Shown one piece after another: positions 52,342-61,900 of a DNA stretch of 64,000 nucleotides. The position numbers were made by a program, and so were the translations under genes. This stretch comes from CATQHS01 sp963422655 (GTDB lineage: Bacteria > Actinomycetota > Acidimicrobiia > Acidimicrobiales > Aldehydirespiratoraceae), in NCBI GenBank assembly GCA_963422655.1, contig OY730440.1:2480001-2544000 (forward strand), read 5' to 3'. Under the pieces are notes generated by a model. That model had not been told where the DNA came from, made no database searches, and worked only from the letters and a program-made list of their open reading frames with translations. Each line of letters opens with the position of its first letter. Position 1 is the stretch's first letter.

Positions 52342-53835
52342 GTGGACGGAGCCGACAAGAGCAGCTCCAGTACCGACGAAGGCACGGCTTCGGACGAAGC
52401 CGGGGCCGGGGCCGAAGCCGGGACCGAGAGGTCGCTACTATGGTCCGGGCGCTTCGACCGTGAACCCGATAGGGCGGTGCGGGCCCTCAACGACAGCCTG
52501 CGCTTCGACCGGCGGCTGTTCCGGGCCGATATCGCCGGCTCCCGGGCCCATGTGAAGATGCTGAGCGGAGTCGGGCTCCTCACTTCGACCGAGCGCGACG
52601 ACATCTTGTCGGCCCTGGACCGGGTGGAGTCCGAGCTCGAAGACGGCGGCTTCGAGCCTGGTCCCGGTGACGAGGACATCCACACCGCAGTGGAGCGCCG
52701 GGTCACGGAGTTGACCCCGGCCGGGGCCAAGCTGCACACCGGGCGGAGCCGCAACGACCAAGTGGCCACCACCCTTCGGCTATGGACCGGCCAAGCGCTG
52801 GGTGACCTGGCCCGGCTGGTGCTGGCCCTGCAGGACACACTGCTGTTGCGGGCCCACCCGGTGTACCGAGCCCGCCTGCCCGGCTACACCCACCTCCAGC
52901 AGGCCCAGCCCGTGACCCTGGCCCATCACCTGCTGGCCCACGGCTGGGCCCTCAGCCGGGACGTGGACCGGCTCCTCGACGCTCGCCGCCGCACCGATGT
53001 GTCCCCGCTGGGGGCTGGAGCCCTGGCCGGTTCGTCCCTGCCGCTGGACCCGCACCGGGCCGCGGCCGAGCTCGGATTCTCGGCTGTCTTCGACAACAGC
53101 CTCGATGCCGTAGCCGACCGCGACTTCGTGGCCGACGCCCTCTACGCCATAGCCGTGCTGGGAGTGCATCTGAGCCGCATGGGCGAGGAACTGGTGCTGT
53201 GGGCCTCGACCGAGTTCGGCTTCGTCACCATCGACGACGCCTATGCCACCGGATCGTCGATGATGCCCCAGAAGAGAAACCCCGACGTGGCCGAGCTGGC
53301 CCGGGGCAAGGCCGGTCGACTCATAGGCCATCTGACCGGGTTGCTGACCACCCTCAAGGGCCTGCCCCTCGCCTACAACAAAGATCTCCAAGAGGACAAG
53401 GAGCCTCTGTTCGATGCGGTCGACACTGCTCGCTCGATCCTGATCGCCTTGGAGGGGCTGCTGCACACTGTTACCTTCCACACCGAACCGATGGCTTCGG
53501 CCGCGGCTTGTCCGGAAATGTCCGCCACCGATCTGGCTGAGTGGCTGGTGCAGCGAGGCATGGCCTTCCGCGACGCCCACGGCGTGGTGGGCGATCTGGT
53601 TCACAGGGCCGCCGTCGGCGAGGCGACCCTGGCCGAACTGGTGGCCGGCCACGACCGGCTGGGTCCCGACGCGGCCGCGCTGGTGGAGCCGGGCCCGGTG
53701 CTGGCTCGGCGCAGCACCCACGGCTCCGCCGGTACCGAGGCGGTAATGGCCCAGCTCAAACGGTTCAGGGCCCGCCTCGATGCCGATCGGGCCAGGGTCG
53801 GGGACCAGCCGGTGCCGGGACCGGTCGGGATCTGA
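52342..53835 (+). CDS. argH: Argininosuccinate lyase
   Basis: 497 residues; cleaves argininosuccinate to arginine and fumarate. The fumarase-superfamily signature GSSMMPQKRNPDVAEL is near residue 310, with LHTGRSRNDQVATTLRL and YTHLQQAQPVT earlier. An unusual Ser/Glu/Ala-rich leader of about 33 residues precedes the normal LWSGRF start; no in-frame ATG or GTG is available closer, so either it is real or translation starts at a rare codon. GTG at 52342 is 3 bases after the argG stop. Confidence 0.92.
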   Translation: MDGADKSSSSTDEGTASDEAGAGAEAGTERSLLWSGRFDREPDRAVRALNDSLRFDRRLFRADIAGSRAHVKMLSGVGLLTSTERDDILSALDRVESELEDGGFEPGPGDEDIHTAVERRVTELTPAGAKLHTGRSRNDQVATTLRLWTGQALGDLARLVLALQDTLLLRAHPVYRARLPGYTHLQQAQPVTLAHHLLAHGWALSRDVDRLLDARRRTDVSPLGAGALAGSSLPLDPHRAAAELGFSAVFDNSLDAVADRDFVADALYAIAVLGVHLSRMGEELVLWASTEFGFVTIDDAYATGSSMMPQKRNPDVAELARGKAGRLIGHLTGLLTTLKGLPLAYNKDLQEDKEPLFDAVDTARSILIALEGLLHTVTFHTEPMASAAACPEMSATDLAEWLVQRGMAFRDAHGVVGDLVHRAAVGEATLAELVAGHDRLGPDAAALVEPGPVLARRSTHGSAGTEAVMAQLKRFRARLDADRARVGDQPVPGPVGI

Positions 53836-53836
53836 G

Positions 53837-54232
53837 GTGGGATTTCGCAACGACTACCCGGTTCGCTACGGCGAGTGCGACCGCCAGGGCGTGGTCTTCA
53901 ACTCGTGGTACCAGTCCTACATGGACGACACCGTGGACGTCTGGCTCCGTCGGTTCGATCCCCGCTTCGAAGACCGGGGCTGGGAGCTGATGGTCAAACG
54001 GACCGAGATCACCTGGCACTCAGCGGCAGTCGCCGGTGAGGTCTTCAGCGTCATCGTCGAAGTTTCCCGCTGGGGTAACACCTCCTTCGACGTCGCCGTG
54101 GTCGGCCGGGTGGCGCAGCGTCGTTGCATCGACGGTGCCATGACCTACGTGGTGGTGGACACGGTCTCTCATCAGCCCGTTCCCGTACCCGACGCACTCC
54201 GGGCCCATCTCCAGCCCCCCCGTCTGTGGTGA
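53837..54232 (+). CDS. Hotdog-fold acyl-CoA thioesterase (4HBT family)
   Basis: 131 residues. The N-terminus VRYGECDRQGVVFNSWYQSYMDD is the YbgC/4-hydroxybenzoyl-CoA thioesterase pattern, with the catalytic Asp in ECDRQG. It would hydrolyse a short or aromatic acyl-CoA. GTG at 53837 is 1 base after the argH stop (TGAGGTG); the longer upstream frame runs inside argH. It has no obvious link to arginine or pyrimidines and may simply ride in the array. Confidence 0.85.
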   Translation: MGFRNDYPVRYGECDRQGVVFNSWYQSYMDDTVDVWLRRFDPRFEDRGWELMVKRTEITWHSAAVAGEVFSVIVEVSRWGNTSFDVAVVGRVAQRRCIDGAMTYVVVDTVSHQPVPVPDALRAHLQPPRLW

Positions 54233-54909
54233 GCCCGTCTGTAGTGGGCTCGGGCCGCTCGGACCGGGCCGGTGACCGGTGGAACCGGCTCGAGCGAGAC
54301 TTCTATGCCCGGCCGGTAACGGAGGTGGCGCCGGATTTGCTGAACAAGGTGCTGGTAGGGCCGTCGGGGCGGGCCGGCCGGATCGTGGAAGTCGAGGCCT
54401 ACGGCGGCAGTGACGACCCCGCCAGCCACGGTCGGCGAGGTCCGACGCCTCGCACGGAGGTGATGTTCGGGCCGCCGGGCCGCCTCTACGTGTACTTCAC
54501 CTACGGGATGCACTGGTGCGCCAACGCGGTGGCCGAGACCGACGGCGTGTGCGGGGCGGTGCTTCTGCGGGCTCTGACCCCGCTGGCGGGACTCGAGGCC
54601 ATGAGAGCGGCCCGGGGCCGGGCCGCTCTGCGAGACCGGGACCTCTGCAGCGGGCCGGCCAAGCTCACCCGGGCCCTCGGCATCAACGGTTCCTGCAACG
54701 GCGCCGACCTGACTGCCGGTGGCGGTGCCGTCACCATCGTCTCCGACGGTACGCCCCCGCCGACGGGGCCGGCGTGCTCGGCTCGTATCGGCTTGTCGTC
54801 GGGGACCGATCGGCTATGGCGCTGGTACATGCGGGGCGTAGCCGATGTGAGCCGCCGTCGTCCGTCGGTGCTATGTTCGCCTCCAACGACCGTGAAACGG
54901 GTCCGGTGA
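54229..54909 (+). CDS. mpg: DNA-3-methyladenine glycosylase (AAG/MPG family)
   Basis: 226-residue base-excision repair enzyme removing alkylated purines. Conserved blocks: RIVEVEAYGGSDDPASHGRR (catalytic Glu in VEVEAY), RTEVMFGPPGRLYVYFTYGM (intercalating Tyr region) and the LCSGPAKLTRALGI segment. GTG at 54229 overlaps the thioesterase stop (GTGA). Its last codons and stop form part of the PyrR hairpin in front of pyrR. The tail RRRPSVLCSPPTTVKRVR looks non-conserved, as expected if the 3' end is constrained by the RNA element. Confidence 0.9.
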   Translation: MSPSVVGSGRSDRAGDRWNRLERDFYARPVTEVAPDLLNKVLVGPSGRAGRIVEVEAYGGSDDPASHGRRGPTPRTEVMFGPPGRLYVYFTYGMHWCANAVAETDGVCGAVLLRALTPLAGLEAMRAARGRAALRDRDLCSGPAKLTRALGINGSCNGADLTAGGGAVTIVSDGTPPPTGPACSARIGLSSGTDRLWRWYMRGVADVSRRRPSVLCSPPTTVKRVR

Positions 54910-54920
54910 GGCCCGAACGG
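54890..54920 (+). promoter_or_regulatory. PyrR-binding hairpin controlling pyrR translation
   Basis: The RNA can fold as: lower stem CCGU (54890-54893) with ACGG (54917-54920); a 5' purine bulge GAAA; a six-pair upper stem CGGGUC (54898-54903) with GGCCCG (54910-54915), one pair being U-G; and a hexaloop CGGUGA (54904-54909). The loop matches the CNGNGA consensus and the purine bulge matches known PyrR sites. It ends 2 bases before the pyrR Shine-Dalgarno GAGAGG, so UMP-bound PyrR would block ribosome entry, as described for mycobacteria. No terminator or anti-terminator is seen. The mpg stop (UGA) is the second half of the loop. Confidence 0.7.
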
Positions 54921-54933
54921 ACGAGAGGACGAT

Positions 54934-55497
54934 GTGGCTGACCGAGAACGGCGCTTGGCAAAGCCCTACGGCGGCACTTTCAGGGCCCGTATCCGAGTCA
55001 TGGACGGCGCCGACGTGAGCCGGGCCACCCGGCGTATGGCCCATGAGATCCTCGAACGCAACCAGGGCCACAGGTCGGTGGTGCTCATCGGTTTACAGAC
55101 CGGCGGGGTCGACCTGGCCACCCGCCTCGGTGCCAGCATCGAAGCCATCGAAGGCAGTCCGGTTCCGGTCGGCTCACTGGACGTGGCCTTGCACCGTGAC
55201 GACATCGGGCTCCGGCCCGTCCTGCCCCAGGCTGTCACCGACATCCCCGTCGACCTCGACGACTGCACCGTGGTTCTGGTGGACGATGTGCTCTTCACCG
55301 GCCGCACCGTCAGGGCCGCCCTCGACGCTTTGCACACCTGGGGCCGGCCCCGAGCCGTGCAACTGGCGGTGATGGTGGATCGAGGCCATAGGGAACTACC
55401 CATCCGTCCCGACTTCGTGGGCAAGAACCTCCCCACCGGGCGAGACGAGGTGGTCGACGTCGGCTGTGATGGGGTCGATCTGGGAGAGGTGACGTGA
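54934..55497 (+). CDS. pyrR: Pyrimidine operon regulator / uracil phosphoribosyltransferase
   Basis: 187 residues. PRT-fold protein that binds pyr mRNA when charged with UMP and also makes UMP from uracil and PRPP. The PRPP loop is VVLVDDVLFTGRTVRAALD (about 110-128); the flexible-loop Arg region and VMVDRGHRELPIRPDFVGKN are typical of PyrR. GTG at 54934 follows GAGAGGAC at 5-6 bases. Confidence 0.95.
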   Translation: MADRERRLAKPYGGTFRARIRVMDGADVSRATRRMAHEILERNQGHRSVVLIGLQTGGVDLATRLGASIEAIEGSPVPVGSLDVALHRDDIGLRPVLPQAVTDIPVDLDDCTVVLVDDVLFTGRTVRAALDALHTWGRPRAVQLAVMVDRGHRELPIRPDFVGKNLPTGRDEVVDVGCDGVDLGEVT

Positions 55498-55523
55498 CCC
55501 GGGGAAGGCTCGGAGTCGATGCC

Positions 55524-55557
55524 GTGAGCGAGGCGACGCCGTGAGTGAGGCGACGCC
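55524..55557 (+). repeat. 17-bp tandem duplication making two GTGA-linked mini-ORFs before pyrB
   Basis: GTGAGCGAGGCGACGCC and GTGAGTGAGGCGACGCC follow each other and run into GTGAGC of pyrB. Each copy is a six-codon frame (MSEATP) whose TGA overlaps the next GTG, so the order is mini-ORF, mini-ORF, pyrB at 55558. The nearest ribosome site (GGAG at 55512) serves the first GTG at 55524. Confidence 0.85.
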
Positions 55558-56520
55558 GTGAGCACCGAATCGAGCTCCAAGCGCCATCTGCTGTCGATCT
55601 CCGATCTCGACCCGGGCCAGATCGAAGCGATCCTGGACCTGTCCGAGAAGTTCGCGGAGGTGAGCGAGCGGAAGATCCCCCGGGTGCCGGCCCTGCGGGG
55701 CAAGACGGTGGCCTGGCTGTTCTACGAAGACAGCACCCGCACCCGCATCTCGTTCGAAACCGCGGCCAAGCGCCTCTCGGCCGACACCGTGAACTTCTCG
55801 GTCGGCTCTTCGTCGGTCAACAAGGGCGAGTCGCTGCGAGACACGGTGGAGACGATCGAAGCCATGGGCATCGACGGGATCGTGGTACGCCACCACTGCG
55901 CCGGCGTGCCTCACCAAGTCGTGGGCTGGATCGACGCTTCGGTGGTCAACGCTGGTGACGGGTGCCACGAGCACCCCACTCAGGCCCTGCTCGATCTCTA
56001 CACGGCTCGCACCCGCATCGGTGACCTGGCCGGATCCCGGGTGGCCATAGTGGGCGACATCCGCCATTCGCGGGTGGCTCGTTCCAACGTGTTCGGTTTC
56101 GCAGCCATGGGCGCGTCGGTGACGCTGGTGGCTCCGGGTCCACTGCTGCCTTCCAGCCTCGAAGGTTGGCCGGTGAAGGTCTCCCACGACCTCGACGCGG
56201 TGCTGGCCGAGACCGATATCTGCTATCTGCTGAGGATGCAGCAAGAACGCCAGCAGCGAGCCCTGGTGCCGTCGCTGCGAGAGTTCCGGGCTACCTACGG
56301 CCTCGATGCTCGGCGGGCCGATCGGCTGGGAGGCGACGCCTTGATCATGCACCCCGGCCCCATGCACCGGGGTGTCGAAATCGACGGCGACGTGGCCGAC
56401 CGCCCCAATGCCGTCATCACCGAGCAGGTGGCCAACGGGGTGGCGGTGCGCATGGCGGTGCTGTTCCTGCTGCTCGGATCGGGCCTGGACCAGATCGATG
56501 CTCGGATGAAAGCGGCATGA
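55558..56520 (+). CDS. pyrB: Aspartate carbamoyltransferase catalytic subunit
   Basis: 320 residues; carbamoyl phosphate plus aspartate to carbamoylaspartate, the first committed pyrimidine step. Carbamoyl-phosphate site YEDSTRTRISFETAAKRL (about 60-77), HPTQALLDLYT, and the C-terminal MHPGPMHRGVEI. No regulatory PyrI subunit is encoded nearby. GTG 55558 overlaps the TGA of the preceding mini-ORF, so it may depend on re-initiation. Confidence 0.95.
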   Translation: MSTESSSKRHLLSISDLDPGQIEAILDLSEKFAEVSERKIPRVPALRGKTVAWLFYEDSTRTRISFETAAKRLSADTVNFSVGSSSVNKGESLRDTVETIEAMGIDGIVVRHHCAGVPHQVVGWIDASVVNAGDGCHEHPTQALLDLYTARTRIGDLAGSRVAIVGDIRHSRVARSNVFGFAAMGASVTLVAPGPLLPSSLEGWPVKVSHDLDAVLAETDICYLLRMQQERQQRALVPSLREFRATYGLDARRADRLGGDALIMHPGPMHRGVEIDGDVADRPNAVITEQVANGVAVRMAVLFLLLGSGLDQIDARMKAA

Positions 56521-56580
56521 CCGGCGGGGCCGGTGCACGGCGATGACCGTGACGGTCGCCGTTTCGGAGAAAGGCTCGCC

Positions 56581-57879
56581 GTGACCACCATTGCCCTGCG
56601 AGGCGGAACCGTGCTCGACGAGACCGGCTCCCGGCGGGCCGACGTGGTGGTGAGCGACGACGGCTCGGTACTGGCCGTGGCCGCGGGCCTCGACGGCGAC
56701 CGCAGCCTCGACGCCACCGGCTGCATCGTCGCGCCCGGGCTCGTAGACCTGCACGCCCATCTCCGTCAACCGGGCCGAGAGGACGCCGAAACCATCGAAT
56801 CGGGCACCCGAGCGGCGGCCCTGGGAGGGTTCACGGCGGTGGTGGCCATGCCCAACACCACCCCGACCATCGACAGCGCCGCAGTAGTACGGGAAGTCCG
56901 TGAGCTCGGTTCCGGCGCCTGCTGCGAGGTGTACCCGTCGGCGGCCATAACCGTAGGTCGCAAGGGCCGGGCCCTGACCCCCATGGCCGAGTTGGTCGAG
57001 CTCGGTGTACGCATCTTCACCGACGACGGCGACGGAGTGCAGGACGCCGCCGTCATGCGCAATGCCTTGGAATACGCCCGAGGTTTGGAGTACCTGACCG
57101 GCGGGCAGCCGGTGGTGCTGGCCCAGCACTGCGAGGTGAAGGCTCTCAGCGAAGGCGGCTACATGCACGAGGGGCAGTGGTCGAGCCGCCTGGGGATTCC
57201 CGGTCAGCCGGCCGAGGCCGAGGAGCTGATGGTCATGCGAGATATCGCCTTGGCCCGCCTGACCGGAGGCCGGGTCCACTTCCAGCACCTGTCCACGGCC
57301 GGGTCGGTGGCCATGGTCGGGGCGGCCAAAGCCGCCGGTCTGCCCGTCACGGCCGAAGCCACCCCCCACCACTTCACCCTGACCGAGAAATGCTGCGCCG
57401 GTTACGACCCGGTGTTCAAGGTGCATCCGCCACTGCGGACCGGCGCCGACGTCGAAGCGGTCAAGGGGGGCTTGGCCGACGGCACCATCGACACCATCGC
57501 CACCGACCACGCTCCCCACACCACGGCCGACAAGCAAAAGCCCTTCGACGTCGCGCCACCGGGGATGATCGGCTTGCAGACGGCGTTTGCGGTGGCTCGC
57601 ACCGAGCTGGACCTGCCCATCGAAACCATCCTGGCCCGTATGTCCTGGCGGCCGGCGGCCATCGCCGGCATCGCCGGCCGCCACGGCGGACCCATCGTCC
57701 CCGGCGCCGCCGCCAACCTTTGCGTGCTCGATACCGAGGCCACTTGGACCGTCAGCGGCGCAGTCATGGCCGGCCCCAGCCGCAACACGCCCTTCGAGGG
57801 TCGCACCGTAAGGGGCCGGGTTCGCCACACCATCGCCCGAGGCGAAGCGGTGGTGGTGGACGGGGAGTCGCAGCGTTGA
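56581..57879 (+). CDS. pyrC: Dihydroorotase (type I)
   Basis: 432-residue Zn amidohydrolase closing the dihydroorotate ring. Metal ligands: DLHAHLRQPG (about 56-65), then further His in CEVKALSE-type and TPHHFTLTE segments, and the catalytic Asp in TIATDHAPHT. GTG at 56581 is chosen because GGAGAAAGG lies just upstream; the longer frame from 56533 has no support. It lies 60 bases after pyrB. Confidence 0.94.
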   Translation: MTTIALRGGTVLDETGSRRADVVVSDDGSVLAVAAGLDGDRSLDATGCIVAPGLVDLHAHLRQPGREDAETIESGTRAAALGGFTAVVAMPNTTPTIDSAAVVREVRELGSGACCEVYPSAAITVGRKGRALTPMAELVELGVRIFTDDGDGVQDAAVMRNALEYARGLEYLTGGQPVVLAQHCEVKALSEGGYMHEGQWSSRLGIPGQPAEAEELMVMRDIALARLTGGRVHFQHLSTAGSVAMVGAAKAAGLPVTAEATPHHFTLTEKCCAGYDPVFKVHPPLRTGADVEAVKGGLADGTIDTIATDHAPHTTADKQKPFDVAPPGMIGLQTAFAVARTELDLPIETILARMSWRPAAIAGIAGRHGGPIVPGAAANLCVLDTEATWTVSGAVMAGPSRNTPFEGRTVRGRVRHTIARGEAVVVDGESQR

Positions 57880-58964
57880 ACGCGGCCACGGCCCGGCTGG
57901 TGCTGGCCGACGGTGAGGTCTTCGAGGGTGAAGCCATCGGGGCGTCGACGGTTGCCGTGACGGGGGAAGTGGTGTTCACCACCGTCATGAGCGGGTACCA
58001 GGAGGTGATCACCGACCCCTCCCATGCCGGTCAGATCGTCTCGTTCACCGCGCCTCACATCGGCAACTGCGGCACCAACCCCGCCGACAGCCAAGCGGCT
58101 CGACCCCACTGCCGAGGGGTGATCGTGCGGGACTTGACCCGGCGCCCCAGCAACTGGCGGTCCACCGAAACCCTCGACGGATTCCTGCGCCGTCACGGCG
58201 TCCCCGGAATCGCAGGGGTAGACACCCGCCGACTCACCCGCCACATCCGAGAGGAAGGCTCCATGCCCGGAGCCTTCGGCACGGCCGATACAGCCGCCTT
58301 GGAGGCGGCAGCCCGATCCGAACCCGGCACCGCCGGAGTGGACTTGGTGAGCCAGGTCACCACGGCGGAGCCCTACACGGTGGGTACCGGACCCGGCCGG
58401 ATCGTGGCCTACGACCTCGGCATCAAGACCACGATGCTGCGCCGGCTGGGAGAACTGGCCACGGTCACGGTGGTGCCTGCCGACACCTCGGCCGCCGACG
58501 CCCTGGCCCTCGAACCCGATGGCGTGCTCATCAGCAACGGTCCCGGCGACCCCACCCGCGCCGGCGGGATCATCGGCGAGATCGACACCCTCCTGGGTGC
58601 GGGCCCCGTCGTGGGCATATGCCTGGGCCATCAGGTGATGGCGCTGGCTCTGGGAGGGCGCACCTACAAGATGAAGTTCGGCCATCACGGGGGCAACGTC
58701 CCGGTGCAGGATCTGCGGACCGGCGCGGTGGAGATCACCAGCCAGAACCACAACTTCGCGGTGGAAGCCGGCTCGGTGCCAGGCGTGACCGAAACCCATC
58801 GTTGCCTCAACGACGGCTCGCTGGAGGGCTTCACCGTTCACGGCGCCGCCGCCTTTGCGGTGCAGTACCATCCCGAGGCCGGTCCCGGTCCCCATGACAG
58901 CCACTACCTCTTCGCCGAGATGGACCGGCTGATGAGCACAGCAGCCGACCCCAGTGCGCGTTAG
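57876..58964 (+). CDS. carA: Carbamoyl-phosphate synthase small (glutaminase) subunit
   Basis: 362 residues. Hydrolyses glutamine and channels ammonia to CarB. The N-terminal CPSase domain has TGEVVFTTVMSGYQEVITDP; the class I amidotransferase has the Cys nucleophile in GICLGHQVMALALGG and the His/Glu in VQYHPEAGPGPHDS. TTG at 57876 overlaps the pyrC stop (TTGA) and gives the normal N-terminus. Confidence 0.95.
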   Translation: MNAATARLVLADGEVFEGEAIGASTVAVTGEVVFTTVMSGYQEVITDPSHAGQIVSFTAPHIGNCGTNPADSQAARPHCRGVIVRDLTRRPSNWRSTETLDGFLRRHGVPGIAGVDTRRLTRHIREEGSMPGAFGTADTAALEAAARSEPGTAGVDLVSQVTTAEPYTVGTGPGRIVAYDLGIKTTMLRRLGELATVTVVPADTSAADALALEPDGVLISNGPGDPTRAGGIIGEIDTLLGAGPVVGICLGHQVMALALGGRTYKMKFGHHGGNVPVQDLRTGAVEITSQNHNFAVEAGSVPGVTETHRCLNDGSLEGFTVHGAAAFAVQYHPEAGPGPHDSHYLFAEMDRLMSTAADPSAR

Positions 58965-58985
58965 CGCTGGCGCCGGGGGACTCTG

Positions 58986-61900
58986 ATGCCTCGCCGTAGC
59001 GACATCGAGTCGATCCTGGTGATCGGCTCGGGTCCCATCGTCATAGGCCAGGCCTGCGAGTTCGATTACTCGGGTACCCAGGCCTGCCGGGTCCTGAGCG
59101 CCGAGGGCTACCGGGTGGTCCTGGCCAACTCCAACCCGGCCACGATCATGACCGACCCGGATCTGGCCGACGCCACCTACGTCGAACCTCTCGAAGCGAG
59201 CGTGCTCACCCGTGTCATCGAGCGGGAGCGACCCGACGCGGTGCTGGCCACCCTCGGAGGCCAGACCGGGCTCAACCTGGCCATGGAGCTGTGGGAGTCG
59301 GGGACGCTCACCGCCAACGGCGTGGAGCTCATCGGTGCCGACGCTGCCGCCATCGCCACCGCCGAGAACCGGGAACTGTTCAAGCAGGCCATGATCGAGA
59401 TCGGGTTGGAGGTGCCCCGGTCGGGTACGGCCCGCTCGCTCGAAGAAGCCCGGTCAGTGGTCGAACGGGTCGGTCTGCCCGTCATCATCCGACCCGCCTA
59501 CATACTCGGAGGTTCGGGCGCCGGGATGGCCGCCACCGCCGAAGAGCTGAACGAGGTGGCTGCTGCCGGTCTCGCCGCCAGCCCCATCGGGGAGATCCTC
59601 ATCGAGGAGTCGATCGCGGGCTGGAAGGAGTACGAACTCGAGGTGATGCGCGACGACCGCGACAACTGCGTGGTGGTCTGCTCCATCGAGAACGTCGACC
59701 CCATGGGCGTGCATACCGGGGACTCGATCACGGTGGCGCCGGCCCAGACCCTCACCGACGTCGAATACCAGCAGATGCGTGACGCCGCCTTCGGAGTGCT
59801 GCGAAGAGTGGGGGTGGCAACCGGAGGATCCAACGTGCAGTTCGCGGTGGAACCCGGCACCGGCCGCCAAGTCGTCATCGAGATGAACCCGCGGGTGAGC
59901 CGGTCCTCGGCTCTGGCTTCCAAGGCCACCGGGTTCCCCATCGCCAAGATGGCAGCCAAGCTGGCGGTCGGCTACCGGCTCGACGAGATACCCAACGACA
60001 TCACCGGGGTCACCCCGGCCTCCTTCGAGCCTGCCATCGATTACGTGGTTACCAAGATCCCCAGGTGGACCTTCGAGAAGTTTCCCGCTGCCAGCGAAAC
60101 GCTGGGCCCGTCCATGCAGTCGGTGGGCGAGGTGATGGCGATCGGGCGCACCTTCGCGGAGTCGCTGCAAAAGGGTCTCCGGTCGCTGGAACAGGGCCGG
60201 CTCGGGCTCAATGCCGACCCGGCCGAGAGCGCCTACGACCATCTGAGCGATCGGCACCTGCTGGACCGGGCCCGCATCGCCAGCCCCGACCGCATCTTCC
60301 AGCTCGAAACCCTGCTCCGGCGGGGGGTGGCTGTCGACACGTTGGCCGCTGCCACCGGGACGGACCCGTGGTTCTTGGACCAGATGCTGTCGATCACCGA
60401 GGGGCGGCTCGAGCTCGGGCCCGTCTCGCCCGAATCCCTCGACCGGCGGGGCTGGCGCCGGGTCAAGCGGCTCGGGTTCTCCGACGGCCAGCTCGCCCAC
60501 CTGTGGGACCGGCCCGAGCCGGAGGTGAGGGCGATCCGGCTGGCCCAAGGGATACGGGCCACGTTCAAGACCGTCGACACCTGCGCCGGCGAGTTCGAAG
60601 CCCACACCCCGTATCACTACTCGACCTACGAGGACACCGACGAAGTTGTGCCCGGGCACCGGCCCCGAGTGGTCATCTTGGGGTCGGGGCCGAACCGCAT
60701 CGGGCAGGGCATCGAGTTCGACTACTGCTGTGTGCACGCCAGCCTGGCCCTGCGGGACGCCGGTTACGAGACGGTGATGGTCAACTGCAACCCCGAGACG
60801 GTCTCGACCGACTACGACACCAGTGATCGGCTCTACTTCGAGCCCCTCACCCCCGAGGACGTGACCAACGTGATCGAGGCCGAGAAACCGGTCGGGGTGA
60901 TCGTGGCCTTGGGCGGGCAGACGCCGCTGAGGCTGGCCGGCCTGCTCCCACCCCATCTCATCCTGGGCACCTCGGCGGCGTCGATCGACCTGGCCGAGGA
61001 TCGGCAGGGGTGGAACAACCTCTGCGCCCGCCTGGAGATCCCCCAACCGGCCGGGGGGGTGGCGGCCGACCTCGATCAGGCCCGGGCCGTGACGGCCAGG
61101 ATCGGCTACCCGGCCCTGGTTCGTCCCTCCTATGTGCTGGGCGGTCGAGCCATGGAGATCGTCTACGACGACGCCGATCTGGCGGCAGTCATGAAAGCCG
61201 TGAAGGCTACGGCCGAACCCGGCGCCCTGGCTCGGGAAGGTCCGCTGGCGACCGAGCGTCCCGTGCTGATCGACCGCTTCTTGGAGGACGCCACCGAAGT
61301 GGACGTCGACGCCATCCGGGATCATCGGGGCGAGGTCCTCATCGGCGCGGTCATGGAACATGTGGAGGAGGCAGGGGTGCACTCGGGCGACTCGGCCTGC
61401 TCGATCCCTCCCACCAACCTGAGCCCGCCGACCGTTGCCGTCATAGAGGACTACACCAGCCGGATAGCAGCAGCACTGGACGTTCGCGGCCCGCTCAACG
61501 TGCAGTACGCAGTGAAGCGGAGCCAGGTGTTCACCCTCGAAGCCAATCCTCGAGCCTCACGCACGGTGCCGTTCGCGGCCAAGGCCACCGGGGTACCGCT
61601 GGCCAAGGTGGCGGCCCGGGTCATGGTGGGAGCCACCCTGGCCGAGCTGCGGGCCGAAGGCCTGCTGAATCGGCCCGCCCTCTCTGATCACGTGGCTGTG
61701 AAGGAGGCGGTTCTCCCCTTCGACCGGTTCCCCGAAGCCGACGCCGTGCTCGGGCCCGAGATGCGGTCGACGGGGGAGGTCATGGGCATCGATCTCACGG
61801 CCGGGCTGGCCTTCGTGAAGGCTCAACTCGCGGCAGGTACCCGGTTGCCGGCCGAAGGTACGGTGTTGTTGTCGCTGGCCAACCGGGACAAGCCGCTCGC

